NCBI RefSeq assembly: GCF_007991635.1
Contig: NZ_BJYS01000021.1
Span: 62,001 to 126,000, forward strand
DNA length: 64,000 nt
Direction of reading: 5' to 3'
From: Adhaeribacter aerolatus
GTDB taxonomy: Bacteria; Bacteroidota; Bacteroidia; Cytophagales; Hymenobacteraceae
Position 1 is the first letter of the stretch. The number at the start of each line of letters is the position of its first letter. The translations under genes and the position numbers were made by a program. This document shows, piece by piece, positions 35,165-45,700 of this stretch. The notes below the pieces were generated by a model, which saw only the letters and a program-made list of their open reading frames with translations, was not told the origin of the DNA and made no database searches.

Positions 35165-36991
35165 ATGGCAAGTACAGATATATCCTTACATAAGGATGTG
35201 CATCACGAACATGATGCACATGATGAGCATGATCATCATGATCAGCATTTTATTTTCAAATATATATTTAGCCAGGATCATAAAGTAATCGCGAAGCAAT
35301 TCCTGATAACCGGTATTATCTGGGCGTTTATTGGGGGAGCATTATCCAGTATTTTCCGGCTACAACTCGGTTGGCCCCAGGCAACCCTGGAGTGGCTGGA
35401 GCCATTGCTGGGAAAATGGATAGAGGGAGGAAAGCTGAGCCCGGAGTTTTATCTTGGTTTGGTAACCATGCACGGTACCATCATGGTATTCTTTGTACTA
35501 ACGGCCGGATTAAGTGGTACCTTTAGTAACTTCTTAATTCCTTTGCAGATTGGTGCCCGCGATATGGCTTCCGGCTTCCTGAACATGCTTTCTTACTGGT
35601 TTTTCTTTATATCCAGTATCATTCTGTTCTTTTCCATGTTCCTGGAAACAGGGCCGGCCGCTGCCGGATGGACCATTTATCCGCCCCTAAGCGCACTGCC
35701 GCAAGCAATGCCGGGCTCAGGCGCCGGTATGACCTGGTGGATTGTAGCCATGGCATTTTTTATTGTTTCGCAACTTTTAGGTGGTATTAATTATATCACC
35801 ACCATTATCAATCTCCGGACAGCGGGTATGTCGATGACAAAACTGCCTCTAACCATTTGGGCTTTTTTATTGACGGCAATATTAGGGGTATTATCTTTCC
35901 CGGTTTTACTCTCCTGCGTATTGTTGTTAATATTCGACCGGAGCTTTGGTACCAGTTTCTACTTATCAGAAATTTATGTGGCCGGTGAAGCGCTGTCTAA
36001 CGTAGGTGGCAGTCCGATTTTATTCCAGCACTTGTTCTGGTTCCTCGGTCACCCGGAAGTATACATTGTAATTTTGCCTGGCTTTGGTATTGTTTCTGAA
36101 ATTATTGCTACCAATGCGCGCAAACCTATTTTCGGCTACCGGGCCATGATTGGCTCCATGTTGGGTATATCCTTGCTTTCCTTTGTTGTATGGGCGCACC
36201 ACATGTTTGTGTCGGGTATGAATCCGTTTCTGGGCTCCGTATTCATGTTTCTTACCCTGATTATTGCGGTACCATCAGCAGTAAAAGTATTTAACTGGAT
36301 TGCTACACTGTGGCGCGGAAATATTGTGTTTACCGTACCTATGATGTTCGCTATTGGTTTCGTTTCACTATTTATTTCGGGAGGTCTGACTGGTATTATT
36401 CTGGGTAACTCGGCTCTAGATATTCAAGTTCATAACACTTATTTTGTGGTAGCACACTTCCACCTGGTAATGGGGGCGGCAGCTTTCTTTGGTATGTTTG
36501 CCGGGGTATATCATTGGTTCCCAAAAATGTTTGGGCGAATGATGGATGAGAAATTGGGCTATGTTCACTTCTGGTTAACTTTCATTGGCGTGTACATGGT
36601 GTTTATGCCAATGCACTACGTAGGTATTGCCGGTTTCCCGCGCCGCTATTATTCCTGGACTAGTTTCGATTTATTTCAGAGTTTCGCCAATATAAACATG
36701 TACATAAGTTTAGCGGCTATTATTGCCTGGTTAGCTCAGTTTATCTTTGCCTTTAACTTTGTTTACAGCATATTCCGTGGTAGAAGAGCATCTGCCAATC
36801 CTTGGCATTCTAATACTTTAGAATGGACTACACCAGTTCTTCCAGGGCATGGTAATTGGCCAGGAGCTATTCCGGCAGTATATCGTTGGCCATACGATTA
36901 CAGCAAACCGGGCGCTGAAGACGATTTTATTCCACAAACTGTTCCTTATTCAGAAACGCAGTCCTCTAACCTGCCACACGATAAGGATTAG
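35165..36991 (+). CDS. ctaD: Cytochrome c oxidase subunit I (aa3 type)
   Basis: A 608-residue, twelve-helix oxidase core. Heme ligands H103 (TMHGT), H431 and H433 (AHFHLVM), and CuB ligands H296, H345 and H346 (GHPEVYI, AHHMF) are all present. Glu in GHPEV indicates the A1 subtype with a D-channel. The N-terminus is His/Asp-rich (DVHHEHDAHDEHDHHDQH), which may bind copper. It reduces O2 to water and pumps protons. Confidence 0.97.
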   Translation: MASTDISLHKDVHHEHDAHDEHDHHDQHFIFKYIFSQDHKVIAKQFLITGIIWAFIGGALSSIFRLQLGWPQATLEWLEPLLGKWIEGGKLSPEFYLGLVTMHGTIMVFFVLTAGLSGTFSNFLIPLQIGARDMASGFLNMLSYWFFFISSIILFFSMFLETGPAAAGWTIYPPLSALPQAMPGSGAGMTWWIVAMAFFIVSQLLGGINYITTIINLRTAGMSMTKLPLTIWAFLLTAILGVLSFPVLLSCVLLLIFDRSFGTSFYLSEIYVAGEALSNVGGSPILFQHLFWFLGHPEVYIVILPGFGIVSEIIATNARKPIFGYRAMIGSMLGISLLSFVVWAHHMFVSGMNPFLGSVFMFLTLIIAVPSAVKVFNWIATLWRGNIVFTVPMMFAIGFVSLFISGGLTGIILGNSALDIQVHNTYFVVAHFHLVMGAAAFFGMFAGVYHWFPKMFGRMMDEKLGYVHFWLTFIGVYMVFMPMHYVGIAGFPRRYYSWTSFDLFQSFANINMYISLAAIIAWLAQFIFAFNFVYSIFRGRRASANPWHSNTLEWTTPVLPGHGNWPGAIPAVYRWPYDYSKPGAEDDFIPQTVPYSETQSSNLPHDKD

Positions 36992-37005
36992 GTAAAATAA
37001 ATTAA

Positions 37006-38079
37006 ATGACAGATAAATCTTTTAGTTTTAAAAGATTTAGAAATATAGGAGTACTAACCATTGCTTCTGTATATTTTTTAATCTTGGTAGGAGGAATCGT
37101 GCGCAGCACGGGTTCCGGCATGGGATGTCCGGATTGGCCTAAGTGCTTTGGTAGCTGGGTTCCTCCTACCAGTATTGAGCAGTTACCAGATAATTACCTG
37201 GAGGTTTACCGTGATAAGAGAATTCAAAAGAATCAGCGGGTCGCCGGGTACGTGAATAATTTGGGCTTTGAAGAGATAGCGACCTATTTGCTGGAGCATC
37301 CAACGGCTTACCTGGAAACCGAATTTAATGTTCAAAAAACCTGGATTGAATACCTGAACCGCTTAGTAGGCGTGCTGGTCGGAATATTTATTATTCTGAC
37401 GATGCTCTACTCTTTTGCTTATTACCGGAAAGATAAAGCCATTGTTTATTTATCGGTATTCTCCGTTTTACTCGTGATTTTTCAGGGTTGGCTGGGTTCT
37501 TTAGTTGTTTCAACCAATCTGCTGCCGGTAATGATTACCATACATATGGCCTTGGCTTTATTGATGGTGGCCATTCTGATTTATGCCATTGCCCGGTCGC
37601 AGGTTGTGGTGTTGCAGGAGCGAATGTTCTTTTTTTCCCGGAAGATATATCTTCTAATCTGGTTGGTTGTGTTTCTAACCTTTGGGCAGACCTTGTTAGG
37701 TACCCAGGTACGGGAAATGATAGACCAGATTGCTTTCAATTTTAATTACCTGCAACGGGAGAAGTGGATAAGCCAATTAGATTTTTCTTTTTACATTCAC
37801 CGGTCATTTTCCTGGTTAGTGTTATTGGTCAACCTGTATTTAGCTTATCTTTTATTCCGCTTAAAAGACGGACAAATAAATAAGCTTCTTTTAACGCTGT
37901 TAGCATTAATAGGGTTAGAAATTATTTTTGGGGTGATAATGGTTAATTGGGCTATTCCGGCTTTTTTGCAGCCATTACACTTATTAGCGGCAGCCCTCAT
38001 TTTTGGTGTGCAGTTTTATATATTAATTATTTATGGATATGCTACCCGTTTTAAAGGGGTGGCTCGAATGGTAGCGTGA
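37006..38079 (+). CDS. ctaA: Heme A synthase (CtaA/COX15)
   Basis: A 357-residue, eight-helix membrane protein. GGIVRSTGSGMGCPDWPKCFG is the typical COX15 start, and the four expected heme-binding His lie in helices 2, 4, 6 and 8 (for example TIHMALALL and PLHLLAAALI). It oxidises heme O to heme A for the oxidase encoded just upstream. The stop is one base before the ctaB start. Confidence 0.94.
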   Translation: MTDKSFSFKRFRNIGVLTIASVYFLILVGGIVRSTGSGMGCPDWPKCFGSWVPPTSIEQLPDNYLEVYRDKRIQKNQRVAGYVNNLGFEEIATYLLEHPTAYLETEFNVQKTWIEYLNRLVGVLVGIFIILTMLYSFAYYRKDKAIVYLSVFSVLLVIFQGWLGSLVVSTNLLPVMITIHMALALLMVAILIYAIARSQVVVLQERMFFFSRKIYLLIWLVVFLTFGQTLLGTQVREMIDQIAFNFNYLQREKWISQLDFSFYIHRSFSWLVLLVNLYLAYLLFRLKDGQINKLLLTLLALIGLEIIFGVIMVNWAIPAFLQPLHLLAAALIFGVQFYILIIYGYATRFKGVARMVA

Positions 38080-38080
38080 G

Positions 38081-38980
38081 ATGATAGCAGAAGAGGTAAA
38101 GCATAATCTGGCCAGAAATCTGGCCTTAACCAGTAAGATAAAGTATTATTTTCAATTATTAAAGTTCCGGCTTTCCGTAACGGTCGCATTTTCGAGTGCG
38201 GTGGGCTATATGCTGGGCAACCGCGATTTTTTCTGGTACGAGCCATTGCTGGTAATGCTGGGTGGTTTATTGGTAACAGGGTCCGCTAATATCATCAACC
38301 AAATATTTGAGAAAGATCTGGATAAGTTGATGAAGCGGACGAGTAACCGACCACTACCGAAAGGGTTTGTTACCGTTACCGAATCGGCGGTTTATTCATT
38401 TATATTAGGAGTAAGCGGCCTGGTGCTATTGGGAGCTTATTTTAATATGATGGCGGCGGCTTTGTCTTTAATATCCTTAATTATTTACGGATTTATCTAT
38501 ACCCCGCTAAAACGCATTTCTCCACTGTGTGTGTTAGTTGGTGCCATTCCGGGAGGTTTACCCCCCATGATTGGTTACATAGCCGCTACCGGCACTTTTG
38601 GCATGGAAGCCGGCATTTTATTCGGCATCCAATTTATTTGGCAGTTTCCACATTTTTGGGCCATTGCCTGGGTACTGGACGATGACTACAAGAAGGCCGG
38701 TTTCCGGATGTTACCGATGGAAGGCGGGAAAAATCTTAAAACCGCTGTACAGATAATGATGTATACCTTATTATTGATACCCTTGGGTATGTTGCCCTTG
38801 CAATTTGGCATGGCAGGTAAAACATCGGCTATTGTAGCGGTTATTTGTGGGGTTTTGTTTTTAATGCAAACATTTTACCTCATGCATACCTGTTCTAAAA
38901 AGGCAGCTATGAGCATTATGTTCGGCTCTTTTTTATATTTACCAATTGTACAAATTGCTTTCGTTTTAGATAAGGTTTAG
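38081..38980 (+). CDS. ctaB: Protoheme IX farnesyltransferase (heme O synthase)
   Basis: A 299-residue UbiA-family enzyme with nine helices. The Asp-rich motif is present (NQIFEKDLDKLMKRTSNRPLP) along with the second motif (WALDDDYKK, read here as WVLDDDYKKAGFRMLP). It adds a farnesyl chain to protoheme, giving heme O for CtaA. The gene order ctaA-ctaB within the cox operon makes the heme A pathway self-contained. Confidence 0.96.
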   Translation: MIAEEVKHNLARNLALTSKIKYYFQLLKFRLSVTVAFSSAVGYMLGNRDFFWYEPLLVMLGGLLVTGSANIINQIFEKDLDKLMKRTSNRPLPKGFVTVTESAVYSFILGVSGLVLLGAYFNMMAAALSLISLIIYGFIYTPLKRISPLCVLVGAIPGGLPPMIGYIAATGTFGMEAGILFGIQFIWQFPHFWAIAWVLDDDYKKAGFRMLPMEGGKNLKTAVQIMMYTLLLIPLGMLPLQFGMAGKTSAIVAVICGVLFLMQTFYLMHTCSKKAAMSIMFGSFLYLPIVQIAFVLDKV

Positions 38981-38984
38981 ATAT

Positions 38985-39566
38985 ATGGCTGGTGTAATTC
39001 AACAAAAACAAACTTCATCCGGGGTACATCCGCTGAAGTTTGCGCTGTGGTTAATTATCATAAGTATAATTATGATGTTTGCCGCTTTTACCAGTGCTTA
39101 CATAGTGCGCAAAGAAGAAGGAAACTGGTTAGAATTTGACTTACCAGATAACTTGTTAATCAATACTGTTTTGTTGGTTTTAAGCAGTGTGTTTATGCAG
39201 TTGGCGTATTTTGTCGCCAAAAAAGATAATATTAACCAGTTAAAAATTTACCTTGCCTTAACATTGGCGTTGGGAGTTGCTTTCTTAATCGGCCAGTGGG
39301 AGGCCTGGGGTGATTTGGTTAGTCGCAAAATATTCTTTGGTGGATCGGATGCAAACCCGTCCGGTTCTTTCCTGTATGTCTTAACGGGTGTGCACGGGTT
39401 TCACCTGATTACGGGTTTATTATATGTGTTAATTGTATTAATTTCGGCCTTTAATTTTAAAGTCCATTCTAAAAAAATGTTACGAATAGAACTCTGCACC
39501 GTTTACTGGCACTTTTTAGGCGGTTTATGGGTATACTTATATTTGTTTTTATCGCTGAATCATTAA
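38985..39566 (+). CDS. Heme-copper oxidase subunit III (first copy)
   Basis: A 193-residue, five-helix protein of the cox3 superfamily: HGFHLITGLLYVLIVLIS and the final WHFLGGLWVYLYLFLSL are typical. It is short, like the five-helix form, and lacks the extra N-terminal helices. It lies 23 bp before the second cox3-like gene. Two adjacent cox3 genes of unequal length are common in this phylum. Confidence 0.92.
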   Translation: MAGVIQQKQTSSGVHPLKFALWLIIISIIMMFAAFTSAYIVRKEEGNWLEFDLPDNLLINTVLLVLSSVFMQLAYFVAKKDNINQLKIYLALTLALGVAFLIGQWEAWGDLVSRKIFFGGSDANPSGSFLYVLTGVHGFHLITGLLYVLIVLISAFNFKVHSKKMLRIELCTVYWHFLGGLWVYLYLFLSLNH

Positions 39567-39588
39567 ATTTCTTCTACCTAAATAAACT

Positions 39589-40335
39589 ATGTCAACAACA
39601 ACAACCTTGGAGCAGCCAAAAACCGGAACCTGGGATGGTGGCAATGAACCCATGAAGGCGTCGTACGGAAAACTCATGATGTGGTTTTTCCTGCTTTCAG
39701 ATACTTTTACCTTTGGGGCTTTTTTAACTACCTACGGTCTTATTCGTCATCGGCACAATGCCTATACCGGTACATCCGAAGACTTTGTTTTTTCGAACGC
39801 TTACTGGCCCATTCCGGAAAAGGTATTTAATGCTTTCCCAGGTTTTCACGGGGTTGATTTGCCACTGGCTTTTGTGGCCTTAATGACCATGATTCTGATT
39901 CTTTCGTCTGTAACCATGGTACTGGCCGTAGAGGCGGGCCATCGGATGGATAAGAATGATGTACAAAAATGGCTGCTTTGGACTATTTTGTTTGGTAGTA
40001 CTTTCCTGGCTTGTCAGGCATGGGAATGGTCTCACTTTATCCACGGCTCCGACCAAGGTTTAGCATTGGCCGATGGTTCCAAAATTTTCGGGGCAACTCT
40101 GGTGCAGAATGAATATGGACCGGTACTGTTTGCCGATTTGTTTTTCTTTATTACCGGCTTTCACGGTACGCACGTATTTAGCGGTATAGTTCTCTTAATC
40201 ATTATGTTTATCAACACCGTAAATGGTACTTACCAGCGGCGGGGACATTACGAAATGGTGGAAAAAGTAGGTTTATACTGGCACTTTGTAGACTTGGTTT
40301 GGGTATTCGTATTTACCTTTTTCTACCTGGTTTAA
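39589..40335 (+). CDS. ctaE: Cytochrome c oxidase subunit III (second copy)
   Basis: A 248-residue cox3-family protein with the core GFHGTHVFSGIVLLIIMF and the terminal YWHFVDLVWVFVFTFFYLV. It differs from the preceding copy by an insertion around residues 45-85 and 145-165. Both copies could be in the same oxidase, or one could be a specialised variant. Followed by a 95-bp gap with a hairpin. Confidence 0.93.
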   Translation: MSTTTTLEQPKTGTWDGGNEPMKASYGKLMMWFFLLSDTFTFGAFLTTYGLIRHRHNAYTGTSEDFVFSNAYWPIPEKVFNAFPGFHGVDLPLAFVALMTMILILSSVTMVLAVEAGHRMDKNDVQKWLLWTILFGSTFLACQAWEWSHFIHGSDQGLALADGSKIFGATLVQNEYGPVLFADLFFFITGFHGTHVFSGIVLLIIMFINTVNGTYQRRGHYEMVEKVGLYWHFVDLVWVFVFTFFYLV

Positions 40336-40364
40336 GCTTAATAAATAATAAAAATTAAATAAAA

Positions 40365-40400
40365 AGGTGTTCTGTGTCGTTTTACTTGCAAAGAACACCT
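40365..40400 (+). promoter_or_regulatory. Hairpin between cox3 and cox4
   Basis: AGGTGTTCT (40365-40373) and its reverse complement (40392-40400) form a 9-bp stem with an 18-nt loop in an otherwise AT-rich 95-bp gap. No U-tract follows, so a processing or partial-termination site is more likely than a full stop. Confidence 0.35.
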
Positions 40401-40430
40401 GAAAACTAACATTTCATACCTGAAAATATT

Positions 40431-40778
40431 ATGGCAAGTCATTCGCATCACGCCCACGATGAACAATTAACCGGAGAAATACCGAAGGCGCAGACCAAAG
40501 GCATTTGGCGGGTTTTTGTAATATTATGTGTACTTACCGCCATCGAGTTCGCATTTGCTTTCTTTATGGAGCCGGGAACTTTACGGAATATCATCTTTAT
40601 TATTCTCACTATTTTTAAAGCTTTCTTTATTGTGGCTGAGTTTATGCACTTAAAGCATGAAACCAAAAGTCTGATCTGGACAATTTTGGTACCAACCGCA
40701 TTATTGGTATGGCTCATTATTGCATTAGTAACCGAAGGGTCTTACTATGCAGATGCCGTTTTTAACTACTTTAAATAA
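40431..40778 (+). CDS. Cytochrome c oxidase subunit IV
   Basis: A 115-residue protein with three helices and a His-rich N-terminus (SHSHHAHDE). ILTIFKAFFIVAEFMHLKHE matches the prokaryotic cytochrome C oxidase subunit IV family. It is a small accessory subunit that helps assembly of the copper site. Two bases separate it from the sco gene. Confidence 0.9.
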   Translation: MASHSHHAHDEQLTGEIPKAQTKGIWRVFVILCVLTAIEFAFAFFMEPGTLRNIIFIILTIFKAFFIVAEFMHLKHETKSLIWTILVPTALLVWLIIALVTEGSYYADAVFNYFK

Positions 40779-40780
40779 CC

Positions 40781-41452
40781 ATGTCCCCAAAGAAGGTACT
40801 TTTACTTGGCGTACTATTAATTGTACCTATCTTGGTTTATTTGTTTTTAAAAGTATTTGGCACTAACCACTATTCATTAAGAACTTATATGCCGGTAATA
40901 GAAGATACCGGCGAACCATTAGTCCGGAACGGGGATACTGTTTTCCACCGCGTTCCGGATTTTTCTTTAACTTCTCAAACCGGCAAAACTGTTTCGCAGC
41001 AGGATTTGCAAGGTAAGATTTACGTGGCCAATTTTTTCTTCGCTTCCTGTAAAGATGTTTGTAAAAAGATGTCTAATAATTTAGGACAGGTGCAGGAAGC
41101 TTTTGCCAAGGAGCCCAAAGTAAAAATAGTTTCTTACACGGTAGATCCGGAGCGCGACTCGGTAGCCGTTTTAAGTAAATATGCCGAAACCTACGGTGCC
41201 AAACCAGATAAATGGTACTTGTTAACCGGGCCGAAAAGGCAGATTTACCAATTAGCGCAAGAAGGGTATAGGCTTCCGGCCATGCAGGCGCCGTCACTTA
41301 TTCCGGATTTTATTCACAGCGAAAAGCTTCTATTAATTGACGAAGAAAAGCATGTGCGGGGTATTTACGATGGTACCAACGAAGAAGATGTAGACCGGCT
41401 GATAACCGAAATACACGTTTTATTGCAGGAGGAAAAGCAGCATGTCAACTAA
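40781..41452 (+). CDS. SCO1/SenC copper chaperone
   Basis: A 223-residue membrane-anchored thioredoxin-fold protein. One N-terminal helix, then the copper motif CKDVC (C90, C94) and the distal His H179 (FIHSEK) match SCO1. It loads copper into the CuA site of subunit II. Overlaps the next gene by 11 bp. Confidence 0.93.
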   Translation: MSPKKVLLLGVLLIVPILVYLFLKVFGTNHYSLRTYMPVIEDTGEPLVRNGDTVFHRVPDFSLTSQTGKTVSQQDLQGKIYVANFFFASCKDVCKKMSNNLGQVQEAFAKEPKVKIVSYTVDPERDSVAVLSKYAETYGAKPDKWYLLTGPKRQIYQLAQEGYRLPAMQAPSLIPDFIHSEKLLLIDEEKHVRGIYDGTNEEDVDRLITEIHVLLQEEKQHVN

Positions 41453-41987
41453 CACCTTTAAAGCCAACGATACTAAATATTTAATTTTAATTGCAGTACT
41501 CTCAGTAGCAGTACCGTTATTAGTGGCTTTGCTTTTGTTTGTACCCCAAACTGGTAAATTGGGCGATGTAGATGTTACCTTTTTACCAAAGTTACACGCC
41601 TTGCTTAATTCTTTAACAGCGGTGGCTTTGGTTACAGGGTATCGGTTTATTAAAAAGGGGAATGCCCGGTTTCATCGGTTTTCTATGACTACGGCTTTTG
41701 TGCTGTCGGCTTTTTTCCTGGTTTCTTACGTAACTTACCATTACCAGGCGGCGCCAACCAGTTACGGCGGCGAAGGCGTACTGCGTACTATCTATTACTT
41801 TGTACTGATAACCCATATAATTCTGGCAGCGATAATTGTGCCTTTTGTATTACTATCGGTTTATTTTGGAATCAGCAACCAGTTGGTACGTCATCGTCGT
41901 ATATCTCGTTGGACCTTCCCGCTGTGGTTGTATGTGGCGGTTACCGGTGTGTTGGTCTATTTTATGATTGCCCCGTATTATAATTAA
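41442..41987 (+). CDS. DUF420 membrane protein
   Basis: A 181-residue protein with five predicted helices, matching the DUF420 family (KLHALLNSLTAVALVTGYRFI, THIILAAIIVPFVLLSVYFG, HRRISRWTFPLWLYVAVTGV). Conserved His residues in the helices suggest heme or metal contact. Usual partner of sco genes in oxidase operons, role in assembly inferred. Confidence 0.9.
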   Translation: MSTNTFKANDTKYLILIAVLSVAVPLLVALLLFVPQTGKLGDVDVTFLPKLHALLNSLTAVALVTGYRFIKKGNARFHRFSMTTAFVLSAFFLVSYVTYHYQAAPTSYGGEGVLRTIYYFVLITHIILAAIIVPFVLLSVYFGISNQLVRHRRISRWTFPLWLYVAVTGVLVYFMIAPYYN

Positions 41988-42018
41988 TGTTTAAGCAAGA
42001 GGAGGAGGGTTTATCTTT

Positions 42019-42267
42019 ATGAAAGCTATAAAATATTATATTTCGTTAGTTGCCTTAACGCTGGTGCTTAGTTTTACAGCTACCGAAACCAATGCCCAAT
42101 GTGCGATGTGCCGGGCCTCGGTAGAATCTAACCAGAATGGCGATGATAAGTTAGCTAATTTGGGCCGCGGCCTGAATAAGGGTATTTTGTACCTAATGGC
42201 TATTCCTTACATTCTGGTGGGCACAGTGGGCTTCCTTTATTACCGGAACAATCGCAAACAACAATGA
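42019..42267 (+). CDS. Small exported CxxC membrane protein in the cox operon
   Basis: An 82-residue protein with a signal peptide (to TNAQ, about 26), then CAMCRASVESN, and one membrane helix near the end (ILYLMAIPYILVGTVGFLYY). The periplasmic CxxC just after the signal cleavage resembles a copper or thiol handling site. I recognise no named family. A purine-rich AGGAGGAGGG lies 8-17 bases before the ATG. Overlaps the DUF983 start by four bases (ATGA). Confidence 0.75.
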   Translation: MKAIKYYISLVALTLVLSFTATETNAQCAMCRASVESNQNGDDKLANLGRGLNKGILYLMAIPYILVGTVGFLYYRNNRKQQ

Positions 42268-42650
42268 GCCACCGCTCAACCTTAAAAGCTATCCTCAAAT
42301 GTAAGTGCCCGCGTTGCCACCGGGGTGATATGTTTACCCACTCGGCCATTAACCTGCGCAAGTTCGATAATATGTACGAACATTGCCCGGTATGTAAATT
42401 CCGGTACGAGATTGAACTGGGTTTTTACTGGGGTGCCATGTACATTAGTTATGGTTTTTCAGTAATTAATGTTCTGATAGTAGGGGTGTCTCTTTTTTAC
42501 CTGGCTAATGACCCGCCCTTATGGGTATATACCACCGCCATTACCCTGGTTACCGTGCTTCTTACTACTTTCCTTTTCCGCTATGCCCGGGTGGTTATGC
42601 TATACTTGTTTGGCAGTGTTCATTACGATCCGGTTTACGATAAATCGTAA
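42264..42650 (+). CDS. DUF983 protein
   Basis: A 128-residue protein with two zinc-ribbon CxxC motifs at the N-terminus (CKCPRCHRGDMF and CPVCKFRYE) followed by two membrane helices. This is the DUF983 layout, commonly found near cytochrome oxidase genes. Probable cytoplasmic zinc ribbon with membrane anchor. Last gene of the respiratory run. Confidence 0.9.
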   Translation: MSHRSTLKAILKCKCPRCHRGDMFTHSAINLRKFDNMYEHCPVCKFRYEIELGFYWGAMYISYGFSVINVLIVGVSLFYLANDPPLWVYTTAITLVTVLLTTFLFRYARVVMLYLFGSVHYDPVYDKS

Positions 42651-42721
42651 CCGTCAATTATTTTACCCCGAAAATCTGTTTTGCATGATTTTTGACTAAT
42701 TTCGGGTAAAATACAATTCGT

Positions 42722-45700
42722 TTGAAACTCAAATACGCCTCCTATAAATTTTTACTTTTGGCGCTGCTTTGTTTTGTGGCTGCCGCCGGGTTAAATATTT
42801 ATAGTTATATTCTCAATCCCAACGCCAAACCAGACTTTAATGACGTTACCGAAAACCTGGGAAGGGCACTACGCCAGGCTAACTTAGACATGAAGCGGGT
42901 ACAACCCTATTTATCGGGTGATACGCTTAACTTCCATGACCTGCTAAACGAAAAGCCTTATTTTGCCACCTTTGTTTATAAAGACAACCAGCCCGTTTTC
43001 TGGACCGACCATACGCTCATTGTAGACTATATTCCAAAAGTATTACCCGATGAAGTTAAAATAGCCGAAAATAAATTTGGTAAATATCTGGTATCGGGTA
43101 CCCAGTACAACCAATATCAGATTCAGGTTTACATACCCCTCGAAAAACAATATGGCATCAGCAACCGGTATTTACAGTCGGGTCTGAACGAGCAGGTATT
43201 TGGCAATCGCAAAGTCAAGATTGTACTGGATCAACAGGCTGATTTTCCGGAAATATATTATAAAGGCAAATATTTGTTTTCGGTTCAGCCCCTGGAAGAA
43301 AACACATCCCGAAAGATTAGCCAGGTTGCTATTACACTTATTTGTTTAGGCGTTATATTTTTGGTGTGGGCGCTTATTCAGGTTAGTCAGGCCTACCTAA
43401 AGCATGGGAAGCAAATCTGGCGAAGTACCCTTTTACTTTTCGGCCCCTTACTGGCGGTGCGGATTATCCTGCTTTATTTTAATTTCCCTTTTGCAGTATG
43501 GGAACTGGAGGCTTTCAGCCCCCGGTTATTTGCGGCATCGTTCTGGTCGCCGTCAATCGGCGATATGCTGCTCAATGCCCTCATGTTGTTAATTTTTACT
43601 TTCCACCTGAACCAGGTTTTGCGGGAAAAAAAGATTAAAGCCTTCCTGCGGAAAGTGTCGAACCAAGCGCATTTTTGGATAAAAATAGGTTGTGCTGTTG
43701 GGTTTTACCTGTTACTGTTGTGGTTGTATTCTGTTTATTTTACCACTTTCAGTAACTCGCCGCTGGTAATGGATATTACCCAGAGTTTACATTTTTCTAT
43801 TTACGAAATATTAATTTACGCGGCTTTCGTCTCTTTTACAGTTATTTTCCTGGTGCTTTCGCATCTGTTAATGCAGGTTTTTTACCAGATGGAAGGCAAT
43901 CAGAAAAGCCCTACTTTATTGGGTAGTATTGCGCTGGCAGCTGCTTTGTTGTTAATCGGCGGCTTTGTGGGCGATAATATAGCGGTAGTGTTACTGGGCT
44001 TAAGCCTCCTTTTTTACCTGGCCATTCTGTTTAGTCAGTTCCGGAAGAATCTTTCCACAAACCCGTTTCAGCATTATTTATTTATTTTCTGGATTATCAG
44101 CATCAGCGCTTTAACCGGCAGCCTGGCCATGTACCAATACTACAACCAGCAACTGATTGGCCAGAAACAACGGTTTGCCCGCAATATTTTACTCGAGCGC
44201 GATATCCAGGGTGAATTAATATTGGAAGATATCAGCCGGCTGATCCAGCGGGATAAAATTATCAGGAGTAAAATCACCAGCCCCTTTGCGAATAAAGACT
44301 TCGTACGGATAAAAATTCAGAAATATTACTTGCGGGAGTATTTTGATAAGTACGAGAGCAACATTAAAATTTTTGATGCAAATGGTATGGCCACCGATAT
44401 TGTAGGTAACCAGTACTCGCTGAATGATTACCGCAATAGCTATTTACGGGATGCCGTAAAAACCGAACTGCCGGGTTTGTACCTGATTAAGCCCGGGCCG
44501 CAGCCTTTTTCGCGGCGGTATATTAAATTTATTCCGGTTAATGGGCAGGACGGCAGCCGGGTAATTATTGCGGTGGAACTGAACCAGACCCGGCAAATGC
44601 CTTACAGCGTAATTCCGGAATTACTTGTAGACCAACGGAACTTTGAGCCTTTGTACAGCCGCTCGTTCAGCTATATTATTTACCAGGGCAACATGATTCA
44701 GTACACCGAAGGCAATTTCCTGTATGTCCATTTTTTTAACCAGAAATTGTTGCAGGATCCGCGTTTGTACCAGAACGGCATCCGGTTGCAGGGGCACCAC
44801 CACTGGGGCTTTACCAGCGGCGACCGTCGGATAATAATTACCACTGAGCAGTATGCGCTGCGCGACGTGCTCTCTAATTTCTCCTTTTTGTTTCTGGTGC
44901 ACACGTTTGTTTTTCTGCTCTATATATTTTCATTTCTGTTATTAAAAGGCGGGGTGCAAAAGGCGCTCAATACGGCTTTCAGTACCAAAATTCAGCTGTT
45001 TCTTAATTTTGGTGTACTTATTCCGCTGCTGGTGGTAAGTGTAGCCACGGGCAGTCTGGTAACGGCCTCTTACAAAAAAGATTTGCAGGATACGTATGAA
45101 AACCGGGGCAAAATGGTACAGCAAAGCATTTTAAACTCCTGGTCGTGGCCCACTTACCAAACCAACCGCGAAGCCTTGCGCGAAGAGGTAAGCTCAATAG
45201 CCGGTTTGGCTGAGGCTGATATTGAAATTTACGATGCGCAGGGTCAGTTAGTCACTTCCAGCCAGCCCTTAATTTTTGAAACCGGTTTATTGTCGAAACT
45301 CATTAACCCAGAGGCTTTTGCCGATATTAAAGAGCATCATGCCCCCCGCATTTTGCTGGACGAAAAGACGGGTAACTTGTCGTTTAATGCTTTATATCTG
45401 CCTTTGCCTTCGCTGCACCAGCCCGGCGGAGTAGATGGTTTTATTGGTATACCTTTTTTCGACTCGGAAAAAGAGTTGGATATGAAACTGATTCAGTTGC
45501 TCACCACTATTATGAATATTTTTGTGGGCATGTTTATCATGTTTATGGTTATTACCAACTGGGCAAGCCGGGCCTTAACGGTACCGCTGAAACTCGTAAC
45601 CCAAAAACTGAAACAAACTACCCTTACCGGCAAAAACGAAGAACTGGTGTACGAATCGGCGGATGAGATTGGTTTACTGGTTAGCGAATACAACCAGATG

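Noticed and set aside
40365-40400. Terminator splitting the cox operon
   Set aside because: The hairpin lacks a U-tract and downstream genes (cox4, sco) belong to the same pathway with no new promoter visible, so full termination is unlikely.
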